This document shows, piece by piece, positions 1 through 10,737 of a stretch of DNA of 64,000 nt. The notes below the pieces were generated by a model. It did no database searches. It saw nothing but the letters and a program-made list of their open reading frames with translations, and was not told the DNA's origin. Numbering within the stretch: the stretch's first letter is position 1; each line of letters opens with the position of its first letter. The stretch comes from Agrobacterium tumefaciens (GTDB lineage: Bacteria > Pseudomonadota > Alphaproteobacteria > Rhizobiales > Rhizobiaceae): contig NZ_CP039889.1 in the NCBI RefSeq assembly GCF_005221325.1, positions 124,001 through 188,000 on the forward strand, read 5' to 3'. The translations under genes were made by a program, and so were the position numbers.

Positions 1-436
1 TGAAGGGATGTCCGTCAGACCATTTTGCGCCCTGCAACAGATGGAAGGTGAACTGCGAGGCGTCGTCGTTGACTTCCCATTTTTCAGCCAGGTTCGGCAG
101 AACCTCGGTGAAGTCCATGTTCCAGCGCACCAGCCCCTGATTGCCGACCATGCGCAGGATGCCGTTATGGTCCGACGAGCCGCGCAGACCGCGACGCAAT
201 GTGCCGCCATAGGTGCCGATCTTTTCATGCGGTGTCACCACCATCGGATTTTTCGGCAGGCGCTCTGCTAAGGGCGGCAATTTGCCGTCCTTTACCAGTG
301 CCTCAAGTGCCGGGGCCTCCTTGCCGGTGGCAGCCCTGGCCGAGGTCCCGATGACGGAAAGGGCAGCGACGCCCCCAAGCCCCGCCATGAAGGTTCGGCG
401 CGTCACGCCCTGTGAAAATGCATCGCCATCGCGCAT
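1..436 (-). CDS. ABC transporter substrate-binding protein, family 5 (partial)
   Basis: Only the first 145 residues are inside the window; the gene runs off the left edge. The start ATG at 436 follows GGGAGG at good spacing. The N-terminus carries a twin-arginine signal (TRRTF followed by a hydrophobic stretch and an ARA cleavage region), so export by Tat to the periplasm is likely. The mature part (KLPPLAERLP, later WSDGHPF) is typical of oligopeptide/dipeptide-type binding proteins (SBP_bac_5). It shares the KLPPL.ERLP signature with the alpha-galactoside binding protein at 58.7-60.8 kb, so it may bind a glycoside rather than a peptide. Permease and ATPase genes presumably lie outside the window. 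Ligand unknown. Confidence 0.85.
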   Translation of the reverse strand, partial: MRDGDAFSQGVTRRTFMAGLGGVAALSVIGTSARAATGKEAPALEALVKDGKLPPLAERLPKNPMVVTPHEKIGTYGGTLRRGLRGSSDHNGILRMVGNQGLVRWNMDFTEVLPNLAEKWEVNDDASQFTFHLLQGAKWSDGHPF

Positions 437-554
437 CGATAATCCTCCCAAAAAATCACCGGCAGCGAAACAGTTCTCACTGTACCGCGACAGCCCTCCC
501 GGCCAGCCAGCGCACCGATCCTCCATCGGCAGGGGCAGACCATATGGGCGTTTT

Positions 555-605
555 CAGATGATTACAAGTATTGACAGATTTTTACATATTTTTTATTCGT
601 AGACC
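555..605 (+). promoter_or_regulatory. AT-rich divergent promoter region, possible sigma70 promoter
   Basis: The 302-base gap 437-738 separates the divergent binding-protein and GntR genes. Its only AT-rich stretch is here. On the plus strand TTGACA at 571-576 is followed after 17 bases by TATTCG at 594-599, a plausible promoter for the GntR gene. No clear inverted repeat was seen in the rest of the gap. Confidence 0.4.
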
Positions 606-738
606 GGTTTTCAGGATCAGGACTGAAGAAAAAATCGGCACGACCGTGCTCTCGCTCACAAAAACCCCCGTATTTCTGTTGCGATTGAAATGCAGGAAAA
701 TCCATTAACTTCAGCGATTTGCAACGAAAGGGCTGCTG

Positions 739-1458
739 ATGGACAATCAAACCGCATCTGCCGCCGCTCGAGGCGAGACTCGGCTGAGCGACATCATCTA
801 CGAAAAGATCGTGGGCATGATTTCGGACGGGCGGTTTCCCGTAAACGAGCGGTTGCCATCGGAACAGAATCTGGCGTCGTTATTCGGCGCATCCCGGCCA
901 GTTGTGCGTGAAGCGCTGGAGCGGCTGCGAAACGATGGACTCATCGTATCCCAGAAGGGATCGGGCTCCTATGTGCGCCAGCAGCCGGATTCGTCCGTGT
1001 TGCAGCAGGTCCCTGTCGGCTCGCTTGCTGACGTACAGCGGTTTTTCGAATTCCGGTCCGGCCTCGAATCTGCAGCCGCCGAGCTTGCGGCGCGCAACTG
1101 GCAACCAGCCGACAAGTTGCGCATCGAGCAGGCGATTACAGCACTGGAACAGTGTCTGGAGCGCACCGAACTCGGTGCGGAGGAAGACTTTGCCCTGCAC
1201 GAAGCCATCGCGAAGGCGAGCCATAACCAGTTCCACATCACCGTGCGGATCTGGTTCAAACCTCATTTCGCCATCGGTCAATCGGTGACACGCAGCCTCA
1301 GCCTCAAACGGACGCCGCAGCATGTGCGCGAGGTGCAGAACGAACATACCGCAATCGTTGAGGCGATTTTTGCGCGGCAGGAGCAGGCCGCGCATGACGC
1401 AATGAAAGACCACATATTAAAGGCCCGCGCCCGCATGTTTCAGGGCGTCGGCAGTTAG
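739..1458 (+). CDS. GntR-family transcriptional regulator, FadR/FCD subfamily
   Basis: 239 residues. The N-terminal winged helix-turn-helix (about residues 15-80) contains the GntR pattern ERLPSEQNLASLFGASRPVVREAL; the C-terminal part is an FCD ligand domain with FEFRSGLE, DFALHEAI and a late histidine in MKDHI, matching the usual metal/ligand-binding histidines. It lies upstream of the SMP-30 and DapA-family genes on the same strand (57-base gap) and divergent to the binding protein at 1-436, so it probably controls all of these in response to a sugar acid or lactone. The inducer cannot be read from the sequence. Confidence 0.88.
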   Translation: MDNQTASAAARGETRLSDIIYEKIVGMISDGRFPVNERLPSEQNLASLFGASRPVVREALERLRNDGLIVSQKGSGSYVRQQPDSSVLQQVPVGSLADVQRFFEFRSGLESAAAELAARNWQPADKLRIEQAITALEQCLERTELGAEEDFALHEAIAKASHNQFHITVRIWFKPHFAIGQSVTRSLSLKRTPQHVREVQNEHTAIVEAIFARQEQAAHDAMKDHILKARARMFQGVGS

Positions 1459-1515
1459 GCCGCGTCCTGCAACTTCGAAGACAGCATTACAGAGGACGAT
1501 GAGGGAGAGGAACCA

Positions 1516-2397
1516 GTGAGCCAGCCGCGCATAATAGAACCGAAGCTCCGTTCCCTGATCGATATTCCCTTGAAGGTCGGCGAATCGCCGGCCTGGGATG
1601 AGCGAACCGGCGACCTGTGGTTCGTCGATATTCTCGCCCCCGCCATTTTCTGCCTCTCGCAGAGTGGAAAGCTGGACAGATACGATGTGCCCGCGCAGGT
1701 GGGTTGTCTCGGGCTTTGCGACAACGGCATGATCGTGGCTGGCCTCAAAACCGGCGTGCACCTTCTCGATCCGGCCACCGGTAAGCTCGAACTTCTGTGC
1801 GACCCGGATGAAGGACGGGCCGACAGCCGCCTCAATGACGGCAAGGTCGGTCCGGACGGCCATTTCTGGGTGGGAACCCGCGACGAGGCCGCCGTGCCGA
1901 CAGGCAATGCGCGTCTCTACCGTGTTGCTCCTGACGGGGCGGTAGAGCGCATCATCGATGGCGACATGCTGACATCCAACGGCCTTGCCTGGAGCCCGGA
2001 TGGAAAGCGGATGTATCATTCCGACAGCAGCGGCCTCATGTATCAGGCTTTCGATTTCGATGCCGCCACCGGCAAGCTTGGCCCCGCCGAACGCCTCCAT
2101 GATTTTGCCCCCGACGAAGGCAGGCCGGATGGCGCGGCGACCGATAACGAAGGCTGTTACTGGAGCGCCGGCGTTCAGGCGGGCCGCCTCAACCGCTTTT
2201 CACCGGATGGAGAGTTGTTCGAGGTCTACAGGTTGCCGTTCAAGGGGCCGACCATGCCATGTTTCGGCGGTCCGGACCTCAAAACGATCTATCTCACCAG
2301 TCTCGTGACGGAAACGAACGGAATTACCACCGCAGGAACGCTCGTGTCATTCGACGCCCCTGTCGCGGGCACACCGGTTCACAAATTCTCCATCTGA
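1516..2397 (+). CDS. SMP-30/gluconolactonase family protein
   Basis: 293 residues, six-bladed beta-propeller of the SMP-30/LRE family, expected to open sugar lactones to aldonic acids using a divalent metal. Metal-ligand segments are all recognisable: GESPAW (Glu near residue 18), SRLNDGKVGPDG, NGLAWSPDG and DGAATDNEG. The start is GTG at 1516 behind GAGGGAGAGG; no in-frame ATG sits at a better position. It is followed after 29 bases by the DapA-family gene, suggesting a lactone to aldonate to dehydrated/cleaved product sequence. No sugar dehydrogenase is present in the window, so the preceding step must be encoded elsewhere. Confidence 0.88.
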   Translation: MSQPRIIEPKLRSLIDIPLKVGESPAWDERTGDLWFVDILAPAIFCLSQSGKLDRYDVPAQVGCLGLCDNGMIVAGLKTGVHLLDPATGKLELLCDPDEGRADSRLNDGKVGPDGHFWVGTRDEAAVPTGNARLYRVAPDGAVERIIDGDMLTSNGLAWSPDGKRMYHSDSSGLMYQAFDFDAATGKLGPAERLHDFAPDEGRPDGAATDNEGCYWSAGVQAGRLNRFSPDGELFEVYRLPFKGPTMPCFGGPDLKTIYLTSLVTETNGITTAGTLVSFDAPVAGTPVHKFSI

Positions 2398-2426
2398 GAC
2401 GCCCTTCTACCTTGAGGAACAAATTG

Positions 2427-3323
2427 ATGACGACATTCGATTTTCGCCAGGCGCTGCAGGGCATTTCCGGCGTTCCCGTGACGGCTTATGATGCAGGCGG
2501 CGAAGTGGACGCTGGTGTCACCGCCGAGGTTTACGCCCGCGTTGCCAAGGCAGGCATCCACAATATCGTCGCGGCGGGCAATACCGGCGAATTCTACGCC
2601 CTGACGCCCGCAGAAATTCTGACGGTCTATGAGGCCGCGATAAAAGGTGTCAACGGGAAGGCCCCGGTCACGGCGGCAATCGGCCGCTCGCAGCGGGAGG
2701 CGCTGTCTATGGCCCGCCAGGCGAAAGAGATGGGCGCGTCCGCCGTCATGTCACATCAGCCGGTCGACCCTTTTGCAGCCCCGCAATCGCAGATCGACTA
2801 TTTTATCGGTCTGGCGGAGGGCAGCGAATTGCCGCTGGTTGCTTATGTCCGCGCGGACGGTTTTTCGGTCGATGACATGGTGAGGCTGTCCAGCCACCCG
2901 AATGTTGCGGGCATCAAGTTCGCGACGACGGACATCATGCTTCTGTCGCGCGCGATAGCCGCCTCCGATCCGAACGGCGCGCTCTATGTCTGCGGCCTGG
3001 CGGAAAGCTGGGCGCCGGCCTTTTCCGCCGCCGGCGCACGCGGTTTCACCTCGGGTCTCGTCAATGTCGCACCGCAATTTTCCCTGCAGGTTCATGACGC
3101 CCTGACATCAGGCGATTTCCCGGCCGCACGGAAGATCGTTGAAAAGATCGAATTGTTCGAACGGCTGCGGACCAGATATCGCAACGGCGCCAATGTGACC
3201 GTAGTGAAGGAAGCCATGGAAATTCTGGGGCTTGAGGTTGGCCCGGTGCGCGCGCCGGGGCTTGCGCGTCTGGACAAAGAAGATCGCGCGACACTTGAAG
3301 GGCTGCTTGCCACCTGGCGTTGA
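2427..3323 (+). CDS. DapA-family aldolase/dehydratase (KDG- or keto-deoxyglucarate type)
   Basis: 298 residues, class I aldolase (beta/alpha)8 barrel. Schiff-base Lys164 (GIKFATTD) and Tyr140 (VAYVRADG) are present; the usual TTGE loop is GNTGEF. Start ATG at 2427 follows TTGAGGA; a longer frame reaches back to 2259 but overlaps the lactonase and lacks a ribosome site. With the lactonase and FadR-type regulator next door, conversion of a 2-keto-3-deoxy sugar acid (KDG aldolase or 5-keto-4-deoxyglucarate dehydratase chemistry) is more likely than lysine synthesis. The exact substrate is not determined. The gene ends at a strong hairpin terminator. Confidence 0.85.
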   Translation: MTTFDFRQALQGISGVPVTAYDAGGEVDAGVTAEVYARVAKAGIHNIVAAGNTGEFYALTPAEILTVYEAAIKGVNGKAPVTAAIGRSQREALSMARQAKEMGASAVMSHQPVDPFAAPQSQIDYFIGLAEGSELPLVAYVRADGFSVDDMVRLSSHPNVAGIKFATTDIMLLSRAIAASDPNGALYVCGLAESWAPAFSAAGARGFTSGLVNVAPQFSLQVHDALTSGDFPAARKIVEKIELFERLRTRYRNGANVTVVKEAMEILGLEVGPVRAPGLARLDKEDRATLEGLLATWR

Positions 3324-3445
3324 TGGAAGCCTCAACGGCAAGCTTTCTGCGATTGGCTTTAAACCTGCGCCAAGACCGGAGTTGTTAGCGAATGCGGTCG
3401 ATGCAACATGGTCCAAACCGCCCCTGTCTTGCGCTCCGGTCATGT

Positions 3446-3478
3446 AATATGCCGGCCATCAGCCGGCATATTCTTTCT
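3446..3478 (+). terminator. Rho-independent terminator after the DapA-family gene
   Basis: AATATGCCGGC (3446-3456) pairs perfectly with GCCGGCATATT (3462-3472) around a 5-base loop and is followed by CTTTCT. It may also serve the convergent MFS gene that ends at 3516. Confidence 0.75.
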
Positions 3479-3515
3479 GATCGCGCATCAATGCTGCACG
3501 AGCCGTGACGGAGGC

Positions 3516-5174
3516 TCAGCCGAACAGCGCAAGGCTGCTCTTCACCGTGACCCACACGCCCCAGAGAAGCGGAATGCCAACGGCAGCCCAGGCAAGAGCC
3601 GACTTGGCATCCAGCCCGCCGCGGCCGATGCCGAAGGAACCTGTGGGGCCGGCATTGGCGGCGGCGGTCTTTGCCTGAAGCGCCGCCACTTCCGCGTCCG
3701 GCATGAACCACTTGTCCGATAGCGGCCGCACAAACGCATTGGCCACCAGACCAATCGCCAGCATGCCCGCCAGAATATACATCGTGCTGGTATAGAGCGC
3801 AGGCCCCGGAGCAACGCCCGCCGCGATCTGTGCCTCGCGGATATAGTTGACGACCACGGGTCCGGCGATGCCGGCCGTCGCCCATGCCGTCAGCAGGCGG
3901 CCGTGAATTGCCCCCACGAACTGCGTGCCGAAAATATCGGCGAGATAGGCGGGAATGGTCGCGAAACCACCGCCATACATGGAGAGGATGATGCCGAAGG
4001 CGAGCACGAAGAGCGCCTTGTTGCCCATCGTCGCCAGCGTCGGTGCCAGCGCATAAAGAATGATGCCGAGAACGAAGAAGCAGAAATAGGTGTTCTTACG
4101 ACCAATCTTGTCGGACATCGACGCCCAGAAGAAACGGCCGCCGATGTTGAACAGGGACAGGAGCCCGGTGAAACCTGCCGCGATCGCCGCAATCTGCGCC
4201 TTCTGTCCCGCATCGAGATCGGCGAAACCGACACCCGGCAGGCCGATCAGCGAACCGGCGAAGATTTCCTGCAGCATGGGCGAGGCCATTCCGATGACGC
4301 CGATGCCGGCCGAAACGTTGAGGCAGAGAACCGCCCAGATCAGCCAGAACTGCGGGGTCTTGTGCGCATCACGCAGGTGGACGTGACGGGTGGTGATCAT
4401 CGCGCTCTTGGCCGCCGGCGCCGTCCAGCCTTCCGGACGCCAGCCGGCCGGGGGAATACGGTAACCGAAGGCGCCCGCCATCATGAAGGCGAAATAGACC
4501 AGCGCCATGACGACGAAGGTCTGCCAGACACCAATAGACGCTTCGGTCTTGAAGGTATTCATCAGCAAATTGGCGAGGGGCGCACCGATCATCGCACCAC
4601 CGCCGAAGCCCATGATAGCCATGCCTGTCGCCATGCCGCGACGGTCCGGGAACCACTTGATCAGGGTGGAAACCGGCGAGATGTAACCGAGGCCGAGGCC
4701 GATGCCGCCGATGACGCCAGCACCAAGCCACATCAGCCAGAGCTGATGGGTGGCGACGCCGATTGCGGCCACCAGAATGCCGCCGCACCAGCAGCAGGCG
4801 GAGACGAAGCCCGCCTTGCGGGGTCCCACCCGTTCCAGCCAGCCGCCCCAGATGGCTGCCGAGCAGCCGAGTAGCACGAAGAACAGCGTATAAATCCAGC
4901 CGAGATCAGCCACGCGCCAGTTGCACTGCGTGGTGAATAGCGCGCCCATCAGGGTCAGGCCGGAGCAGCTCGGATCGGTCGCCGGCAGTGCTTTCGTCAG
5001 CGGTAGCCAGAACACGCTGAAACCATAGGCCATGCCGATGCATAGATGGATGGCCAGAGCTGCCGGCGGCACCAGCCAACGATTGAAACCCGGTCTTGCG
5101 ATTATTCGTTCGCGGTCCAGAAACCCGGCTTGCGCCACCTCTCCCGCCGTTGCGTCTGCTACTGCCATCGACAT
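3516..5174 (-). CDS. MFS transporter, oxalate/formate antiporter (OFA) type
   Basis: 552 residues with about 12 hydrophobic segments; long for MFS because of a loop with CSGLT...FTTQCNW between helices 1 and 2, which is typical of OFA-family members. The signature GLGLGYISPVSTLIKWFPDRRG and the SDKIGRK loop are clear. ATG at 5174 and ATG at 5168 are both close behind GGGAGGA; the second has the more usual spacing. The gene lies directly downstream of the formate dehydrogenase operon on the same strand, which suggests transport of formate, oxalate or a related carboxylate. No oxalyl-CoA decarboxylase or formyl-CoA transferase is in the window. Confidence 0.85.
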   Translation of the reverse strand: MSMAVADATAGEVAQAGFLDRERIIARPGFNRWLVPPAALAIHLCIGMAYGFSVFWLPLTKALPATDPSCSGLTLMGALFTTQCNWRVADLGWIYTLFFVLLGCSAAIWGGWLERVGPRKAGFVSACCWCGGILVAAIGVATHQLWLMWLGAGVIGGIGLGLGYISPVSTLIKWFPDRRGMATGMAIMGFGGGAMIGAPLANLLMNTFKTEASIGVWQTFVVMALVYFAFMMAGAFGYRIPPAGWRPEGWTAPAAKSAMITTRHVHLRDAHKTPQFWLIWAVLCLNVSAGIGVIGMASPMLQEIFAGSLIGLPGVGFADLDAGQKAQIAAIAAGFTGLLSLFNIGGRFFWASMSDKIGRKNTYFCFFVLGIILYALAPTLATMGNKALFVLAFGIILSMYGGGFATIPAYLADIFGTQFVGAIHGRLLTAWATAGIAGPVVVNYIREAQIAAGVAPGPALYTSTMYILAGMLAIGLVANAFVRPLSDKWFMPDAEVAALQAKTAAANAGPTGSFGIGRGGLDAKSALAWAAVGIPLLWGVWVTVKSSLALFG

Positions 5175-5282
5175 TTCCTCCCTCGTGGATGTCAGGACAT
5201 TTTCCATTCGCCCCGCCAGGCGAATATCAATACCGCCGAACGTCCTCCGTGCGGCGACAAGCTTTATCGGCTTTCGCCCGGA

Positions 5283-5627
5283 TCACGCGCGCGTCGTTTC
5301 CGGCACGCTCGGCTCCGAAAGGGATTCGCCCGCAATTGGTCCCTTCCCGCCCGGCGCGCCCTTGGCATCGTCGCCGAGCCCCACGGCATCGGTTGCCGGC
5401 GCATCGGGTCTTCTAATCTCTCTGGACGCCGCAAGCACGAGCGGCAAGAAATCGCCCGCGCCGGCATCCACCATCTCGAAGAAGCGGCGACGCATGCGCG
5501 GTTCCCAGAACTTGTTGATATGCGTGGCAACGCCGTCCACACGAATATCTTCCGCCTGCGACAGGAAAAACGTCGCGATCTGGTTCGCCATCCTCACCAG
5601 CTTTTCATCCGTGTGATTGAGCAACAT
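5283..5627 (-). CDS. fdsD: Formate dehydrogenase subunit delta
   Basis: 114 residues. The N-terminal KLVRMANQIATFF and HINKFWEPRMR are characteristic of FdsD, the small protein required for activity/assembly of the NAD-dependent Mo formate dehydrogenase. The start ATG at 5627 follows GGGGAG. The C-terminal third is a variable Pro/Gly-rich tail. It is last in the fds operon, 74 bases after fdsA. In many bacteria a sulfurtransferase gene (fdhD/fdsC) lies between fdsA and fdsD; here it is missing. Confidence 0.88.
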   Translation of the reverse strand: MLLNHTDEKLVRMANQIATFFLSQAEDIRVDGVATHINKFWEPRMRRRFFEMVDAGAGDFLPLVLAASREIRRPDAPATDAVGLGDDAKGAPGGKGPIAGESLSEPSVPETTRA

Positions 5628-5676
5628 GGCCTACTCCCCGCGCCAGCTCCTCGGCCAACGCCTCCGTGAATGAGAA

Positions 5677-5696
5677 GGCCGGGACCAGGCCCGGCC
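5677..5696 (-). other. Intercistronic hairpin between fdsA and fdsD
   Basis: GGCCGGG (5677-5683) pairs with CCCGGCC (5690-5696), loop of six. There is no T-tract, so it is more likely an mRNA-stability or partial-termination element than a full terminator. Confidence 0.45.
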
Positions 5697-5701
5697 AGCG
5701 A

Positions 5702-8584
5702 TTATTCCGCAGCTTCGAGCTTGCCGGCGATCCGGCGGGACTGACGCGCGAGCGCATCATATTCTTCCTGCCATTCCGTCGGCCCATTGGAGGGCGAGAC
5801 CTGAACCGCCGTCACCTTGTATTCCGGGCAGTTTGTCGCCCAGTCGGAGAAGTCGGTGGTGATGACGTTCGCCTGCGTGCCGGGATGATGGAAGGTGGTA
5901 TAGACCACGCCCGGCGCGACACGATCGGTGATCAGCGCTCGGAGCGTCGTGTCTCCCGACCGGCTGACGAGCTTGATCCAGTCGCCGTCCTTCACGCCGC
6001 GCTGTTCGGCATCGTGCGGATGGATTTCCAGACGATCCTCCTCATGCCAGACCACGTTCTCGGTGCGGCGTGTCTGCGCGCCGACATTATATTGCGACAG
6101 GATGCGGCCGGTGGTGAGCAGCAGCGGGAAACGCGGACCGGTGCGTTCATCCGTCGCCACATATTCGGTGCGGATGAACTTGCCCTTGCCACGCACGAAA
6201 CCATCCACATGCATGATCGGCGAACCCTCTGGGAATTTTTCGTTGCAGGGCCACTGCACCGAACCCTTCTCTTCCAGATAGGCGTAGGAAACGCTGGCGA
6301 AGCTTGGGGTCGTTGCCGCGATTTCGTCCATGATCTCGGAGGGATGTGTGTAGTTCCAGGCAAGGCCCATGGCCTGCGCCAGCTTCTGGGTCACTTCCCA
6401 GTCGGCATAACCGTTCTTCGGCGACATGACCTTGCGCACGCGGTTGATGCGGCGCTCAGCATTGGTGAAGGTGCCATCCTTTTCGAGGAAGGTGGAACCC
6501 GGCAGGAACACATGCGCATAATTCGCCGTCTCGTTCAGGAAGAGGTCATGCACCACAACACATTCCATGGCGGCAAGGCCGGCGGACACATGTTTGGTGT
6601 CCGGATCGGACTGGAGAATGTCCTCGCCCTGAATGTAGATGCCCTTGAAGCTGCCATCGACGGCGGCGTCCAGCATGTTGGGGATACGCAACCCCGGTTC
6701 GTTGTTGAGCTTCACGCCCCAGAGTTTCTCGAACACATCGCGTGTCGCATCGTCGGAGATATGGCGATAGCCCGGCAGCTCGTGCGGGAAAGACCCCATG
6801 TCGCAGGACCCCTGCACATTGTTCTGACCGCGCAGCGGATTGACGCCAACACCGGGGCGGCCGATGTTTCCCGTGACCATGGCGAGATTGGCGATCGCCA
6901 TGACCGTGGTCGAACCCTGGCTGTGTTCGGTGACACCAAGACCGTAATAGATCGCGCCATTGCCACCCTTGGCATAAAGCCGGGCCGCGCCGCGCAATTC
7001 TTCCGCTGGAACGCCGGTGTAGCTTTCGGTTTCTTCCGGGCTGTGCTGTGGCTCGGCCACGAAGGCTGCCCAGTCTTCGAATTCCGACCAGTCGCAGCGC
7101 TCGCGAATGAAGGCCTCGTTGAACAGCCCTTCGGTGACGATCACATGCGCCAGCGCCGTCAGCACCGCAACGTTGGTTCCGGGCTTCAGCGGCAGGTGGA
7201 AAGCCGCCTCCACATGCGGCGTGCGCACGAGATCGATACGGCGCGGATCGATGACGATCAGTTTAGCACCCTGGCGCAACCGCTTCTTCAACCGCGAGCC
7301 GAACACCGGATGGCCATCGGTCGGATTGGCGCCGATGACCAGCACCACGTCGGATTCCTCGACGCTGTCGAAATTCTGCGTACCGGCGGAGGTGCCGAAA
7401 GCCTGACCAAGTCCATAACCCGTCGGCGAATGGCAAACACGGGCGCAGGTATCGACATTGTTATTGCCGAAGCCGGCACGGATGAGTTTCTGGACGAGGA
7501 AGGTTTCTTCGTTCGTGCAGCGGGACGAGGTGATGCCACCGATGGATTCCCGGCCATACTTGCCCTGAATGCGCCGAAACTCCGAAGCGACATAGGCAAA
7601 GGCCGCATCCCAGCTCACTTCCCGCCAAGGATCGCCGATGTTCTCGCGGATCATCGGGTTGAGAATACGATCCCTGTGGGTCGCGTAACCATATGCAAAA
7701 CGGCCTTTGACGCAGGAATGGCCACGGTTCGCCTGCCCGTCCTTCCACGGCACCATGCGCACCAGCTCTTCGCCACGCATTTCCGCCTTGAAGGAGCAAC
7801 CGACGCCGCAATAGGCGCAGGTGGTCACCATCGAATGTTCCGGCTGGCCGATCTCGATCACCGATTTTTCGGTGAGCGTCGCGGTCGGACAGGCCTGCAC
7901 GCAGGCGCCGCAGGAAACGCAGTCGGAATCGAGAAACGCCTCGTGCGCGCCGGGCGACACGCGGCTCTCGAAACCACGGCCTTCGATCGTCAGCGCAAAG
8001 GTGCCCTGCACTTCCTCGCAGGCGCGGACGCAGCGGGAACAGACGATGCATTTGGACGGATCATAGGTGAAATACGGATTGCTTTCGTCCTTCGGCATCC
8101 AGCGGGCATTGAGATCGCCCTCCCCGGTGCGGGACTTGACGTGATTGTCGCCCTCATAGCCATAACGCACATCGCGAAGGCCGACCGCGCCCGCCATGTC
8201 CTGCAATTCGCAATCGCCATTGGCGGCGCAGGTCAGACAGTCTAGCGGGTGGTCGGAGATATAAAGCTCCATCACGCCCTTGCGGATCTGCTTCAGCCGC
8301 TCGGTCTGTGTATGCACGACAAGACCGGCAGCAACCGGCGTAGTGCAGGAGGCGGGGGTGCCATTGCGGCCCTCCACCTCGATAAGACAGAGGCGACAGG
8401 AGCCGAAAGCATCCACCATGTCGGTGGCGCAGAGTTTCGGCACATCGATGCCAGCTTCGCGCGAGGCGCGCATGATCGAGGTTCCCGCCGCAACGGTCAC
8501 CTGCCGACCATCGATAGTGAGCGTCACCATATCCGTCGCGTTGGATTTCGGGGTGCCGTAGTCGAATTCGGTTACAAGGGCCAT
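5702..8584 (-). CDS. fdsA: NAD-dependent formate dehydrogenase, alpha (Mo-bisMGD catalytic) subunit
   Basis: 960 residues, cytosolic. It oxidises formate to CO2 at a molybdenum-bisMGD centre and passes electrons along Fe-S clusters to FdsB. Seen in order: [2Fe-2S] ferredoxin-like domain (Cys 52, 63, 66, 80), a His-Cys3 cluster (HPLDCLTC..NGDC, about 112-125), two 4Fe-4S motifs (Cys 179-189 and 222-232), the Mo-proximal 4Fe-4S (Cys 256, 259, 263, 291) and catalytic Cys384-His385 (ARVCHSP). The active site is Cys, not selenocysteine. Start ATG at 8584 lies 4 bases after the fdsB stop; the open frame extends to 8629 but only inside fdsB. Confidence 0.96.
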   Translation of the reverse strand: MALVTEFDYGTPKSNATDMVTLTIDGRQVTVAAGTSIMRASREAGIDVPKLCATDMVDAFGSCRLCLIEVEGRNGTPASCTTPVAAGLVVHTQTERLKQIRKGVMELYISDHPLDCLTCAANGDCELQDMAGAVGLRDVRYGYEGDNHVKSRTGEGDLNARWMPKDESNPYFTYDPSKCIVCSRCVRACEEVQGTFALTIEGRGFESRVSPGAHEAFLDSDCVSCGACVQACPTATLTEKSVIEIGQPEHSMVTTCAYCGVGCSFKAEMRGEELVRMVPWKDGQANRGHSCVKGRFAYGYATHRDRILNPMIRENIGDPWREVSWDAAFAYVASEFRRIQGKYGRESIGGITSSRCTNEETFLVQKLIRAGFGNNNVDTCARVCHSPTGYGLGQAFGTSAGTQNFDSVEESDVVLVIGANPTDGHPVFGSRLKKRLRQGAKLIVIDPRRIDLVRTPHVEAAFHLPLKPGTNVAVLTALAHVIVTEGLFNEAFIRERCDWSEFEDWAAFVAEPQHSPEETESYTGVPAEELRGAARLYAKGGNGAIYYGLGVTEHSQGSTTVMAIANLAMVTGNIGRPGVGVNPLRGQNNVQGSCDMGSFPHELPGYRHISDDATRDVFEKLWGVKLNNEPGLRIPNMLDAAVDGSFKGIYIQGEDILQSDPDTKHVSAGLAAMECVVVHDLFLNETANYAHVFLPGSTFLEKDGTFTNAERRINRVRKVMSPKNGYADWEVTQKLAQAMGLAWNYTHPSEIMDEIAATTPSFASVSYAYLEEKGSVQWPCNEKFPEGSPIMHVDGFVRGKGKFIRTEYVATDERTGPRFPLLLTTGRILSQYNVGAQTRRTENVVWHEEDRLEIHPHDAEQRGVKDGDWIKLVSRSGDTTLRALITDRVAPGVVYTTFHHPGTQANVITTDFSDWATNCPEYKVTAVQVSPSNGPTEWQEEYDALARQSRRIAGKLEAAE

Positions 8585-8588
8585 GGTC

Positions 8589-10141
<1,553 letters not shown>

Positions 10142-10145
<4 letters not shown>

Positions 10146-10621
10146 CGGCGCGCCTCCGTCAGAATGTCGCCAAGACAGTCTTCGTCCAGTCTCGCATGGA
10201 CCTCACCATCAAGCATCAGGGCCGGCGCCTGCGCGCAGAGCCCGAGACAGAAAACCGGTTCCAGCGTGACGGAACCGTCAGGCGCGGTTTCATGCCAATC
10301 GAGACCGAGGCGACTTTTGATGGTTTCCGCAAGAGGCTCGCCACCCATCGACTGGCAAGCCTCGGCGCGACAGAGCTTTAAGACGTGTCGGCCGTGGGGA
10401 TGATCGCGAAAATCGGGATAGAAGGTGACAACGCCATGAACTTCCGCGCGCGATATGTTCAGCGCAGACGCGATGATCTGCTTGGCGCTTTCCGGGATGT
10501 AGCCGAATTCTTCCTGCACGGCGTGCAGGATGGGCAGCAAAGGCCCCTCCAGATGGAGAAAATCGTCGATGACAGCGGAAACACGGGTCGCCTCATCTGC
10601 GGCAACCGCTCTGATATTCAT
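10142..10621 (-). CDS. fdsG: Formate dehydrogenase gamma subunit ([2Fe-2S], NuoE-like)
   Basis: 159 residues, thioredoxin-like [2Fe-2S] protein of the NuoE family. The four expected Cys are in LCRAEAC and FCLGLC. It is the electron-transfer partner of FdsB and the first gene of the operon. ATG at 10621 follows GGGAGG; the frame is open further upstream but without a ribosome site. The promoter should lie in the 116-base gap to the LysR gene or inside that gene's end, where a 27-bp palindrome is found. Confidence 0.94.
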
Positions 10622-10737
10622 AAGCCAGTCCTCCCAAACCGACAGGGGCAAGGAATGACGAGCGGGATATGGTGAAATCCCGTCGCAGCCCCGCATTGGC
10701 TGAAAGAATGGCGAGATCGGCAGGATCAGGTCAATAA

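Noticed and set aside
562..750. 62-residue frame on the minus strand in the first divergent gap
   Set aside because: Overlaps the GntR start and promoter; composition not coding-like.
3903..4874. 323-residue open frame opposite the MFS gene
   Set aside because: Antisense to clear membrane helices; the translation is a hydrophilic artefact of GC-rich coding.
5666..8245. 859-residue open frame on the plus strand opposite fdsA
   Set aside because: It is the antisense shadow of a well-conserved catalytic subunit; composition is His/Arg-rich, with no recognisable domain or ribosome site.
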